In this document: one piece after another, positions 7,706-15,394 of the stretch
Position numbering within the stretch: position 1 is the stretch's first letter
Layout: each line of letters opens with the position of its first letter
From: Tannerella sp.
GTDB lineage: Bacteria; Bacteroidota; Bacteroidia; Bacteroidales; Tannerellaceae
DNA length: 20,242 nucleotides
Direction: 5' to 3'
NCBI GenBank assembly: GCA_031267485.1
Contig: JAIRYY010000160.1
Coordinates: 1-20,242 of the forward strand
Position numbers and translations under genes: made by a program
Notes under the pieces: model-generated
Database searches by the model: none
What the model was told of the DNA's origin: nothing
The model's input: only the letters and a program-made list of their open reading frames with translations

Positions 7706-8818
7706 ATGGAAGATAAACTGGTTACTTTAGCCATTCATACATTTGAGAAAGCCCAGATATTGAAAACGATACTGGAATCCGAAGGCATACAGGTTTTCAT
7801 CCATAATGTAAACCAGATACAGCCCGTCGTATCTGCGGGCGTGCGTGTCCGTATAAGGGAACGCGATCTTCCCCATGCATTGCGTATTATCGAAACCACG
7901 CAATTTTTCAGAGAAGAAAACGAATTTCCGGTGGATGAAAACGTGAAAAAGATACTCATACCCGTGGATTTTTCCGATTATTCCGTGAAGGCATGCGAAA
8001 TCGGCTTCAGGCATGCACACCGGATCGGAGCGGAGATTATGCTTCTGCATGCCTATTATACGATGTTTATGCCGGCGTCGCTGTCATACCTGGGCATGGG
8101 GCTGGATAACAGCGCGTATGACGAATCGATACATTCCGTCTATGACCGCGTCCGGACGGATATGAATAACCTTGTAGCTGCCATCGATAAAAGAATGGCT
8201 GCCGGAGAACTGCCGAAAGTGAAGTACAGTTATGTATTTCGCGAAGGATTGCCGGAAGACGAAATCATTGCATACGCAAAGGAATACCGTCCGACGATGA
8301 TCGTCATGGGGACGCGCGGGAAAAATCGTAAAAACATTGATTTAATCGGTAGCGTGACAGCCGAAATCATCGAATCGACCCGGTCGCCATTGCTGGCTAT
8401 TCCCGAAAATGTGCCGTTCGACAGCCTGGACAAAGCCGGAAACGTAGCATTTGCCATATCGTTTAACCAGCAGGACCTCGTCGCGTTTGACCGTTTTGCG
8501 GAACTCATGAAAGGCGTCATCCCGAAAGTTCACTTATTCAATATCTCAACAAGCCGGAACGAATGGAATGAAATCCGGCTGACCGGCACGCGCGAATATC
8601 TTCAGAAGCATTATCCCGATATGGAGTTGGACTTCACCGTACTGAACGACGGCGACTTGCTTGAAGCCGTTGAAAAATTCGTCCGGGAAAAAAATATTGA
8701 TGTGATTGCATTGACTGCATACAAACGCAGCACGATAACCCGGATTTTTAATCCGGGCATCGTCCGTAAAATGTTGTTCCACACAAATACGGCGCTTCTG
8801 GTTATTCCCAAAATGTGA
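7706..8818 (+). CDS. Universal stress protein with N-terminal DUF2007-like domain
   Basis: A 370-residue soluble protein of three parts. Residues about 4-66 (TFEKAQILKTILESEGIQV ... GVRVRIRERDLPHALRII) match the DUF2007 putative signal-transducing fold. Residues about 81-233 form a UspA domain with the ATP-binding motif G202-x2-G205-x9-G215-S216 (GTRGKNRKNIDLIGS). Residues about 245-369 form a second UspA-like domain in which this motif is lost (AYKRSTITRIFNPG). The protein is therefore a tandem Usp, probably binding nucleotide in the first half only. Usp proteins respond to starvation and stress, but no partner is indicated here. The ATG lies 40 bases after the upstream terminator; I see no -33/-7 promoter in the gap, so expression may depend partly on read-through. 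Confidence 0.88.
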   Translation: MEDKLVTLAIHTFEKAQILKTILESEGIQVFIHNVNQIQPVVSAGVRVRIRERDLPHALRIIETTQFFREENEFPVDENVKKILIPVDFSDYSVKACEIGFRHAHRIGAEIMLLHAYYTMFMPASLSYLGMGLDNSAYDESIHSVYDRVRTDMNNLVAAIDKRMAAGELPKVKYSYVFREGLPEDEIIAYAKEYRPTMIVMGTRGKNRKNIDLIGSVTAEIIESTRSPLLAIPENVPFDSLDKAGNVAFAISFNQQDLVAFDRFAELMKGVIPKVHLFNISTSRNEWNEIRLTGTREYLQKHYPDMELDFTVLNDGDLLEAVEKFVREKNIDVIALTAYKRSTITRIFNPGIVRKMLFHTNTALLVIPKM

Positions 8819-8894
8819 TTCGGGGCGGCTCTTGTTTTTGGAGGTATACAAATTCTGGATAATTAATATTATGTTAAATAGAATATCTGTAAAA

Positions 8895-8935
8895 TCAAAG
8901 AGGGAAACATGCTCTCCCTCTTTGAATCATTTTTT
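8895..8935. terminator. Bidirectional terminator between convergent genes
   Basis: Perfect 11-base inverted repeat, TCAAAGAGGGA (8895-8905) and TCCCTCTTTGA (8915-8925), with a 9-base loop. T6 at 8930-8935 follows on the + strand, and four A residues at 8891-8894 give a U4 run on the - strand. It lies between the convergent stops at 8818 and 8948, so it can serve both genes. Confidence 0.8.
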
Positions 8936-8947
8936 CGCAACCGCGGA

Positions 8948-9823
8948 TTACAGGCGAACGCTGTTCAGGATGTTTTCCGCATTATCCACTGTTTCGCCGT
9001 TTTCATTAAAAATCCCAATCAGGTATTTACCTTTCCACAAACATGGAATGTCCCCGTTGTAACGGTCTTTTATCAGCAACTGTCCCTGTTTGAAATCAAG
9101 CGGCTGTTTCGAGAACGTAAAATATTTGTCAAGTATCTCTTTCGCGGCACCGTCGTTTCCCGCATCCACCACAAAAAGCTGATATTCCAAATCTCCCTGT
9201 TTATACTTGCAGAGATATACCTTATTCAGAAAATCGTGACCTATGTAATTGGATGTTATATATGCCTCGGAATGAAGTATTTTGTTTGCTTCGGGAAACG
9301 CCCCGATAATGGCCGGATAAGCTGCATTGGGATTGGCTTTACCGGCGATTGCTCCGGCGATCGCCTGCATGGCTTTGCCTGTTGCCTCCTCCGCCTGACT
9401 GCTTCTGATTTTGACATACAGCGAACCGGCGAAGAAAAACAGGCTGCCATTATCGCCATGAGCCTCGCCTCCCACCCTGTAAAAGGTAAGATCGGAAGAG
9501 CGTTCCGATGCATACATCCCGAACGCGTCTTCGGGGGTGGCGTGGCGATATGCCTGTATCGTGATATAGTCCTCCCCTTTTGTATAGTCGCAGGCCGTCA
9601 TTTCACGGAATCCGTTTTCGATAAACAGCGGGGCCGCGCCGTTAATCCGGTCAAACAGGTTGTCCGGATTAAAAATTTCCTTCGATTCGGGTTTTTGCCA
9701 GCCGTTAACATCGGGAAGCCACGACACGATTTCATCCGGCGTCTGCGCCGCAACGACCATTGGCAGAGAAAGAAAAACACTTGCAATATAGCGTATACAC
9801 TTCATAAGATTTATCGGTTTCAT
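8948..9823 (-). CDS. Exported DUF6599-like protein
   Basis: A 291-residue protein with a Sec signal peptide (hydrophobic IASVFLSLPMVVAAQ, ending near residue 27). The mature part contains LFDRINGAAPLFIENGF, ITIQAYRHATPEDAFGMY and ASERSSD, which I recognise as the conserved core of the DUF6599 family of exported proteins of unknown function. Its first ATG (complement of 9821-9823) overlaps the TGA of the upstream aldo/keto reductase as ATGA, implying translational coupling. A second in-frame ATG at 9805 (MKCIRYIASVF) would give a more compact signal peptide, so the start is ambiguous. The partner is also exported, by the Tat route, so both probably act outside the cytoplasm. The terminator at 8895-8935 ends the unit. 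No catalytic residues can be named. Confidence 0.75.
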   Translation of the reverse strand: MKPINLMKCIRYIASVFLSLPMVVAAQTPDEIVSWLPDVNGWQKPESKEIFNPDNLFDRINGAAPLFIENGFREMTACDYTKGEDYITIQAYRHATPEDAFGMYASERSSDLTFYRVGGEAHGDNGSLFFFAGSLYVKIRSSQAEEATGKAMQAIAGAIAGKANPNAAYPAIIGAFPEANKILHSEAYITSNYIGHDFLNKVYLCKYKQGDLEYQLFVVDAGNDGAAKEILDKYFTFSKQPLDFKQGQLLIKDRYNGDIPCLWKGKYLIGIFNENGETVDNAENILNSVRL

Positions 9824-11019
9824 CAGGTCAGAAATGCATCGGGTATCGTCATGACAGGCTTTATGGCGGCAATCTTTTGTCCGACATTAAATCCGGATGG
9901 GCAGGCCACCTTACATTCGCCCTTACAACTGCTGCAGACATTTTCGGGCAGGTTAAGCTCCGCCAGCGTTTCTTTTGACAGTTGAGCGAACTTGTATCCG
10001 TACGTGTACATGTAAGCCCTCATCATATCCGGTATGGGAAGATGTTCGGGACATTGATTGCTGCACTGTCTGCATTGCTGGCAATAAAGCATTTCCTGTT
10101 CGCGGAGTGCGGCAAGATACCTGTTTTCTTCCTCATTCAGTTCCGGCGATTTCACGGCCGCCAGACACTCGTCGAGTTCGTCGTAATTGGTGTATCCCGG
10201 TATGATGGTTGCAAAATGTTTGTTCTGCCATACCCATTTGAGACAGGCCTGCGCGTTAATTTTCTTTTTGCCGGCAGCGTCTTCTACTCCTCCGGCCATC
10301 GTTTTCATCGCAACAAAGCCGATACCCGCTTTCGTCGCACGTTCGACGGCGGCATCCGTCTCGGCGAGATTCTTCATCTTGAAATTGTAACTCAGCAGGA
10401 TTACATCATATATTCCCATTTCGACAGCCGCATCCAGCTGTTTCGGATTGTTGGCATGTGTCGAGATGCCCACGAATCTGGCTTTGCCCGATTCTTTCAG
10501 TTTTTCCAGCGCGCCAATCACCCGCGGATCTTTGATTGCTTCCACATTATCGATGGCATGGATGTAAAAAATATCGACATAGTCCATTTTCAGGCGTTTG
10601 AGGCTTGTCTCCACCTGTTCCGGAAACACCTTTTCAAAATCTTCATGCAGCGGATAATCAAATTTCACTTTTGTAGCGATGATATAAGAATCACGTGGTT
10701 TCCCGGCAAAAAAAGCGCCTACCATCTCTTCATTTTTCCCGCCCTGATAGCCATGCGCCGTATCAAAATGCGTTATTCCGGAGCTAAACGCCGCTCTCAG
10801 AACACTTGGATTATCCGCACGCATTACGCCCATGCTCAGTATGGGCAACTGTATACCGGTACGCCCCAGCGTGCGCACGGGTATTTCCACCTGTTCCTGT
10901 AAGACGGATTTTACCGGAGGCTTTGCCGCCATTACATCCTCTGTAAAAAATGCCGCCCCTGCTCCTGCAGCGGCAGTCATGCGAAGAAATCTTCTGCGAT
11001 TGATAACATTCTGTTTCAT
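9823..11019 (-). CDS. Tat-exported aldo/keto reductase with C-terminal ferredoxin-like domain
   Basis: A 398-residue oxidoreductase. The N terminus carries a twin-arginine signal (RRRFLR at residues 8-13, then an Ala/Gly-rich segment TAAAGAGAAFF). The aldo/keto reductase barrel (about 45-300) keeps the catalytic tetrad D86, Y91, K117 and H154 (FDTAHGY, ATKVKF, FYIHA). A C-terminal domain (about 308-398) has two four-cysteine sets, C313/C316/C319/C323 (CQQCRQCSNQCP) and C362/C365/C369/C373 (CSSCKGECKVACP), suited to two [4Fe-4S] clusters. Tat export fits a protein that must fold around cofactors first. Barrel-plus-ferredoxin enzymes form a known subgroup whose substrates are mostly undefined. 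The gene overlaps the DUF6599-like gene by ATGA and has a candidate -7 box at 11135-11142. If Tat cleavage does not occur, the protein may stay anchored. Confidence 0.88.
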   Translation of the reverse strand: MKQNVINRRRFLRMTAAAGAGAAFFTEDVMAAKPPVKSVLQEQVEIPVRTLGRTGIQLPILSMGVMRADNPSVLRAAFSSGITHFDTAHGYQGGKNEEMVGAFFAGKPRDSYIIATKVKFDYPLHEDFEKVFPEQVETSLKRLKMDYVDIFYIHAIDNVEAIKDPRVIGALEKLKESGKARFVGISTHANNPKQLDAAVEMGIYDVILLSYNFKMKNLAETDAAVERATKAGIGFVAMKTMAGGVEDAAGKKKINAQACLKWVWQNKHFATIIPGYTNYDELDECLAAVKSPELNEEENRYLAALREQEMLYCQQCRQCSNQCPEHLPIPDMMRAYMYTYGYKFAQLSKETLAELNLPENVCSSCKGECKVACPSGFNVGQKIAAIKPVMTIPDAFLT

Positions 11020-11134
11020 GATTATTTAATTTGAATGAATAATATATACAAATACAGTAATAATAACGGATGCAATAATAGTAATTATTTCGCTGTTAGC
11101 ATCAAAGGTTTGTCTATTATTAGCAATATCATCC

Positions 11135-11142
11135 CAAAAATA
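11135..11142 (-). promoter_or_regulatory. Candidate -7 box for the aldo/keto reductase unit
   Basis: On the - strand the bases read TATTTTTG, a perfect match to the Bacteroides -7 consensus TAnnTTTG. I see no TTTG at the expected -33 distance; instead the 20-base-spaced repeats at 11148-11180 lie there. The implied leader is about 110 bases. Only half of the promoter consensus is met. Confidence 0.35.
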
Positions 11143-11147
11143 GTAAT

Positions 11148-11180
11148 TTAAAACGAAAAATCTGCCATTAAAACGAAAAA
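11148..11180. repeat. 13-base direct repeat with 20-base period
   Basis: TTAAAACGAAAAA occurs at 11148-11160 and again at 11168-11180, exactly 20 bases apart (about two helical turns). It sits just upstream of the candidate -7 box for the - strand aldo/keto reductase and runs into the left arm of the terminator of the TPR gene. It could be an operator or simply A-rich sequence. Confidence 0.6.
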
Positions 11181-11213
11181 AACGCTTGCTGACCGGCAGC
11201 AGGCGTTTTTTTT
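11176..11213 (-). terminator. Rho-independent terminator after the gyrA-TPR unit
   Basis: CGCTTGCTG (11183-11191) pairs with CAGCAGGCG (11197-11205) around a 5-base loop, with one T-G pair. It is flanked by A7 on the left and T8 on the right. On the - strand this gives a GC-rich hairpin followed by a U-tract, starting 26 bases past the stop at 11240. The flanking A/T runs make it symmetrical, but only the - strand has a gene for it to end. Confidence 0.85.
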
Positions 11214-11239
11214 GCATGAGTACGCTATTTGATTGCAAA

Positions 11240-12472
11240 TCAGTTACTATCATTCATCAGTTCATCTATTTCCTTGTATTTGTCGCCCATATCCAAATTA
11301 TAATAAATACTGCGCAAAGCCATCCTGTTATCGGAAGCCTCCGGATTCAGTTGGAATGCTTTTTCGAAATAAGGAAGCGCTTTCTTGAACAAATCTTTCG
11401 CCTTCTCTTTTTCTTCGTTGTATTTTTTCACATCGGCGATGTTATTCGCTTCGTCCAACTGTGTTACTCCCTGATTGAAATAGATACGTCCGAGATTTGA
11501 CAGCGACTCCGCATTTTCACTGTCTATCCCAATGGCTTTCAGGAAAAACTCTTCCGCTTTCGCATAATCTTTATAGCCGGATTCGTATACGCGCCCCGCG
11601 ACATCATACAGTTGAGCGTTTTCAGGGTCATTTTTGATGGCGGTATTTATGTATTCGATCGCCTTGTCGTTCTGTCCGACATTGATGTAGAGGCTGACAA
11701 GATTCAGGCTGAAATACGGTTCTCTGGGATAAACGGACAGTCCCTCCTCAAGCGTTTTCAGGAAGTTCACGGTGTCTTCCGCGTTTTTATATTCTTCGGC
11801 AAGGTACTGCAGCATGTCATTGCGTTTGTAATCAATTTTACTGGCGCGCTTCATCGCCGCTACGGTGATTGCGTGATCGTTCAGCTGACCTGCCGCAATG
11901 GCTGCATAGTAATTGGCAAAAATATAGGTGGAATCGACGGTTTCCTCTCCCGGTTTCACATTTTCCTTCATCAACTCGCTGTCGGCTATTTCAATGTACT
12001 GGTCGAAGAAGTCATAAGTTTTCTTATATTCTTTCTGATCGAAGAAATAAGCGCCTCCATTGATGTAATAAACCAGATTGGCCTTCAGGGTTGACCGTAT
12101 ATCTTTTGTGTATTTGGGTTTCACTTTCCCCTTTATATCGGGTAAGTTGTCCAGTTCATGCGCTTTTTTGAAGTACGGATAAACATTTATCAACGCTTCA
12201 TACATGGATGCTTCGTCAGGCTGCTGCCCAATCATCTGTTTTGTGTTTTCGGCCGTAAACTGCAAATCTTCAATCTGCCCTGCCGTGTACCATGTCTTTG
12301 CATCATTTTTTGTTTCTTCGTGCTCCAGCGCGCCTTTAATGATTGCTCTTGCTTCTGCGAAATTGGGTTTTGAATCTTTCGCCAATTTCAAAGCTTCCGA
12401 AACTGCTTTCTTTTGTCCGAATGAAACGGCCGCAATTAAGCAAAGTCCAAGTGTTAATCCTAATTTTTTCAT
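11240..12472 (-). CDS. Exported tetratricopeptide repeat protein downstream of gyrA
   Basis: A 410-residue protein with a Sec signal peptide (LGLTLGLCLIAAVSFGQ, about residues 4-20) and helical repeats through the rest. The clearest TPR units are at about 235-270 (LNLVSLYINVGQNDKAIEYINTAI), 271-305 (YDVAGRVYESGYKDYAKAEE) and 306-390, which has a charged insertion of about 25 residues (NEEKEKAKDLFKKALP) before PYFEKAFQLNP. There is no enzymatic motif; TPR proteins act as scaffolds, here probably periplasmic. The start lies 32 bases past the gyrA stop with no promoter consensus between them, so it should be cotranscribed with gyrA. It ends at the strong terminator at 11176-11213. A link to gyrase function is not implied by its location outside the cytoplasm. 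Confidence 0.85.
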   Translation of the reverse strand: MKKLGLTLGLCLIAAVSFGQKKAVSEALKLAKDSKPNFAEARAIIKGALEHEETKNDAKTWYTAGQIEDLQFTAENTKQMIGQQPDEASMYEALINVYPYFKKAHELDNLPDIKGKVKPKYTKDIRSTLKANLVYYINGGAYFFDQKEYKKTYDFFDQYIEIADSELMKENVKPGEETVDSTYIFANYYAAIAAGQLNDHAITVAAMKRASKIDYKRNDMLQYLAEEYKNAEDTVNFLKTLEEGLSVYPREPYFSLNLVSLYINVGQNDKAIEYINTAIKNDPENAQLYDVAGRVYESGYKDYAKAEEFFLKAIGIDSENAESLSNLGRIYFNQGVTQLDEANNIADVKKYNEEKEKAKDLFKKALPYFEKAFQLNPEASDNRMALRSIYYNLDMGDKYKEIDELMNDSN

Positions 12473-12504
12473 CTTCTTTTTACCTAATTTGAAGTTAATA
12501 ATCT

Positions 12505-15117
12505 TTATTCTAATTTATCATTATTTGTACTTTCTTCGGCGCTTTCAGTCGGCATGAAATCTTCATTTTTGCGCTCTTCCGTATCTTCGCCGCCAACGGC
12601 ATCACTCCCTTCCATGATTCCCGTATCCCGAAGCAACCTTTCTCCGGCTATTTTTTCTTCTTCCGTTTCCGAGATTACTTTGCACACCGATGCTATTTCG
12701 TCGCTTCGCTTCTCCAGATTGATAAGTCTTACCCCCTGTGTCGCGCGTCCTATGATGTTCAAATTTACAACATTTATTCTAATTGTAATGCCGGACTTGT
12801 TAATTATCATTAAGTCGTTTTCATCCGTAACAGATTTTATATCTACGAGCTTTCCCGTCTTTTCCGTTATGTTAAGGGTTTTAACACCCTTGCCGCCCCG
12901 GTTTGTCGTACGGTAATCTTCTAATTTCGAACGTTTGCCGTAACCTTTTTCCGACACGACCAGAATGGATTCTTTCTCCGGATGCTTTATGCAAATCATG
13001 CCTACGACGTAATCGTCGTCGCTGTCAAGCGTCATGCCGCGCACTCCCGTAGCCGTACGGCCCATCACGCGTACTTTGCTTTCGGGGAAACGTATGGCGC
13101 GGCCGTTCTTGTTGGCAATCACCACGTCATTGTTTCCATTCGTCATGCGCACCTGGATAAGTCCGTCTCCCTCGCGCAGCGAAATGGCGATTACTCCATT
13201 CTGGCGCGGACGCGAGTAGGCTTCCAGCAGGGTTTTCTTTATAACGCCCTGTTTCGTGCAGAACAGCAGATAATGCGAATTGACAAAATCGGCGTCTGTT
13301 GTCAGCTTCCTCACGCGGATGAATGCGTTTACGCTGTCGTTCGGGTCGATATTGAGCAGGTTCTGTATGGCGCGGCCTTTGGAATTGCGCGCGCCTTCCG
13401 GTATCTCATAGACCCTTTTCCAGTAACATTTCCCCTTGGCGGTGAAGAAGATTAGCGTCGCATGCATGGACGCCGGATAGATGTATTCCACGAAGTCCTC
13501 GTCGCGGGTATCGGAGCCTTTCGAGCCTACGCCGCCGCGCGCCTGCGTGCGAAATTCGGACAGAGGCGTCCGTTTGATATATCCCAGGTGGGACAGCGTG
13601 ATAATCATCTCGTCGTCGGAATAGAAATCTTCCGGATTAAGCTCCTCCGACGCATAGACGATGTCCGTTTTGCGTTCATCCCCGTATTTGTCGATGATTT
13701 CCTGCAATTCGTCTTTGATTACCGTCATCAGGACATCTTCGTTTTCGAGTATTTCCTTCAACCGGAGAATCAGTTTTTCAATCTCCTCAAACTCGGCGCG
13801 CAGTTTGTCCTGCTCCAGCCCCGTCAACTGGCGCAGGCGCATCTCGACAATCGCGCGGGCCTGTATCTCCGACAGTTCAAAGCGGGCAATCAGATTGGAA
13901 ATGGCTTCCTGGGGATTGCTTGATTTCCTGATTATGGCGATTACTTCGTCAATATTGTCGGATGCGATAATCAATCCCTGCAAAATATGGGAGCGTTCCT
14001 CGGCCTTTTTCAGTTCATACCTCGTGCGGCGGACGACGACTTCCTTGCGGTGTTCGACAAAGTGGCCAATCATCTCCCGGAGGTTCATCAGCTTCGGACG
14101 GCCGTTGACAAGCGCGATGTTGTTGACGCTGAAAGACGACTGCAGCGCCGTCATCTTGTACAGTTTGTTGAGCACGACATTGGCATTCGCGTCACGCCTG
14201 ATGTCGACCACAATGCGCATTCCGCTGCGGTCGGATTCGTCGTTTACGTTTGATATGCCCTCGATGCGCTTTTCGTTCACAAGGTCTGCAATGTATTTGA
14301 TAAGTTCCGCCTTGTTGACTAAATAGGGAATCTCGTTGATGACAATCTTGTCGTGTGTGGAGGTTGTTTCTATTTCGGCTTTTCCGCGCAGGATAATGCG
14401 TCCGCGCCCCGTCTCGAAAGCCTCCCTGACGCCTGCATATCCGTAGATAGTTGCGCCCGTGGGGAAATCCGGCGCTTTGACATACTGCATCAAACCATCG
14501 GTATCAATCTCTCCGCGGGTATCGATATACGCCTGGCAGGCCTGCAGCACTTCCCTCATGTTATGGGGAGGCATGTTGGTCGCCATACCTACCGCTATGC
14601 CCGACGCTCCGTTTATCAGAAGATTCGGTATGCGCGTGGGCAGTACGGCCGGTTCGCGCAGGGTGTCGTCAAAGTTCAGCTGAAAATCAACCGTATCCTT
14701 GTCTATGTCACGCAGCATCTCTTCTGCCAGCTTACTCAGCCGCGCTTCCGTGTAACGCATCGCCGCGGGACTGTCCCCGTCAACCGACCCGAAGTTTCCC
14801 TGCCCGTCAACAAGCGTGTAGCGCATCGACCATTTCTGCGCCAGACGAACCATCGCGAAATATACGGACGAATCGCCGTGCGGGTGATATTTGCCCAAAA
14901 CCTCGCCGACAATCCTTGCCGACTTCTTGTAGGGTTTGTCCGAGTTGTTTCCCAATTCGTTCATTCCGAACAGGATACGCCGGTGGACAGGTTTAAAGCC
15001 GTCCCTGACATCCGGGAGGGCGCGTGAGACAATGACGGACATTGAATAGTCAATGTACGCGGATTTCATTTCATTATTAATATCAATTTTAATAATTCTG
15101 TCTTCAATCATTTCCAT
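12505..15117 (-). CDS. gyrA: DNA gyrase subunit A
   Basis: An 870-residue type IIA topoisomerase subunit that breaks and rejoins DNA for ATP-driven negative supercoiling with GyrB. The catalytic tyrosine is Y122 in [10 protein letters not shown], with R121 beside it. The quinolone-resistance region reads [13 protein letters not shown], with S83, S84 and F87; numbering matches E. coli here. The breakage-reunion domain runs to about residue 500, including the coiled-coil segment with [22 protein letters not shown] (split by the reading of helices at about 415-435). The C-terminal beta-pinwheel follows. Its GyrA-box position reads QARGGVG (526-532) instead of QRRGGKG, and a second NRGGKG lies at 739-744. 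The tail after about 820 is acidic, as is common in the phylum. The presence of a GyrA box argues against ParC. The TPR gene follows at 32 bases. Confidence 0.97.
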   Translation of the reverse strand: MEMIEDRIIKIDINNEMKSAYIDYSMSVIVSRALPDVRDGFKPVHRRILFGMNELGNNSDKPYKKSARIVGEVLGKYHPHGDSSVYFAMVRLAQKWSMRYTLVDGQGNFGSVDGDSPAAMRYTEARLSKLAEEMLRDIDKDTVDFQLNFDDTLREPAVLPTRIPNLLINGASGIAVGMATNMPPHNMREVLQACQAYIDTRGEIDTDGLMQYVKAPDFPTGATIYGYAGVREAFETGRGRIILRGKAEIETTSTHDKIVINEIPYLVNKAELIKYIADLVNEKRIEGISNVNDESDRSGMRIVVDIRRDANANVVLNKLYKMTALQSSFSVNNIALVNGRPKLMNLREMIGHFVEHRKEVVVRRTRYELKKAEERSHILQGLIIASDNIDEVIAIIRKSSNPQEAISNLIARFELSEIQARAIVEMRLRQLTGLEQDKLRAEFEEIEKLILRLKEILENEDVLMTVIKDELQEIIDKYGDERKTDIVYASEELNPEDFYSDDEMIITLSHLGYIKRTPLSEFRTQARGGVGSKGSDTRDEDFVEYIYPASMHATLIFFTAKGKCYWKRVYEIPEGARNSKGRAIQNLLNIDPNDSVNAFIRVRKLTTDADFVNSHYLLFCTKQGVIKKTLLEAYSRPRQNGVIAISLREGDGLIQVRMTNGNNDVVIANKNGRAIRFPESKVRVMGRTATGVRGMTLDSDDDYVVGMICIKHPEKESILVVSEKGYGKRSKLEDYRTTNRGGKGVKTLNITEKTGKLVDIKSVTDENDLMIINKSGITIRINVVNLNIIGRATQGVRLINLEKRSDEIASVCKVISETEEEKIAGERLLRDTGIMEGSDAVGGEDTEERKNEDFMPTESAEESTNNDKLE

Positions 15118-15170
15118 ATTTATTAGTTCAACATTTAGCTATACATTAATATATATGCTTCCTTGCATCT

Positions 15171-15201
15171 CAAAAAAGTGCACTAAAGTACTGCTTTTTT
15201 G
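15171..15201. other. A/T-rich hairpin in the gyrA leader region
   Basis: CAAAAAAG (15171-15178) and CTTTTTTG (15194-15201) form an 8-base inverted repeat around a 15-base loop, 54 bases upstream of the gyrA start. It sits between divergent genes, so it ends no obvious gene. If gyrA is transcribed from further upstream it would fold in the leader RNA. With only two G-C pairs it is weak. Confidence 0.3.
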
Positions 15202-15205
15202 CGTC

Positions 15206-15289
15206 ATGGCAAAATCAAAAGATAAAAAAAAACAAACAATTCTTCGTCCATTCGGTAATATCTTGAAAATAAATGATATGCATACGTGA
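15206..15289 (+). CDS. Possible 27-residue basic small ORF upstream of the CoA ligase
   Basis: ATG at 15206 opens a 27-codon frame that starts MAKSKDKKKQTILRPFG and ends TGA at 15289. The N terminus is strongly lysine-rich. No Shine-Dalgarno or clear promoter precedes it, and A-rich intergenic DNA readily yields lysine codons, so chance is quite possible. Confidence 0.12.
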   Translation: MAKSKDKKKQTILRPFGNILKINDMHT

Positions 15290-15348
15290 TTATTTTTCAA
15301 CACGGAAAATTTTGTTATCCGGCTGAATGAATATATATGAAATTATTA

Positions 15349-15356
15349 TATCTTTG
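15349..15356 (+). promoter_or_regulatory. -7 box for the CoA ligase gene set
   Basis: TATCTTTG matches the Bacteroides -7 consensus TAnnTTTG perfectly. The expected start site near 15363 would leave a leader of about 30 bases before the ATG at 15395. The nearest upstream TTTG (15311-15314) is 34 bases away, too far for a normal -33 element, so only half of the consensus is met. Confidence 0.5.
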
Positions 15357-15394
15357 TCGCATATTAACTGGAATGATAACAAAAAAGTAAAGAA

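Noticed and set aside
8909..9985. 358-codon + frame antisense to the DUF6599-like gene and the reductase end
   Set aside because: The minus-strand genes have a signal peptide, conserved motifs and cysteine clusters; this frame has none and starts in the terminator.
12505..15117. ParC instead of GyrA
   Set aside because: A GyrA-box position and a full six-blade C-terminal pinwheel are present, with an acidic tail typical of GyrA in this phylum.
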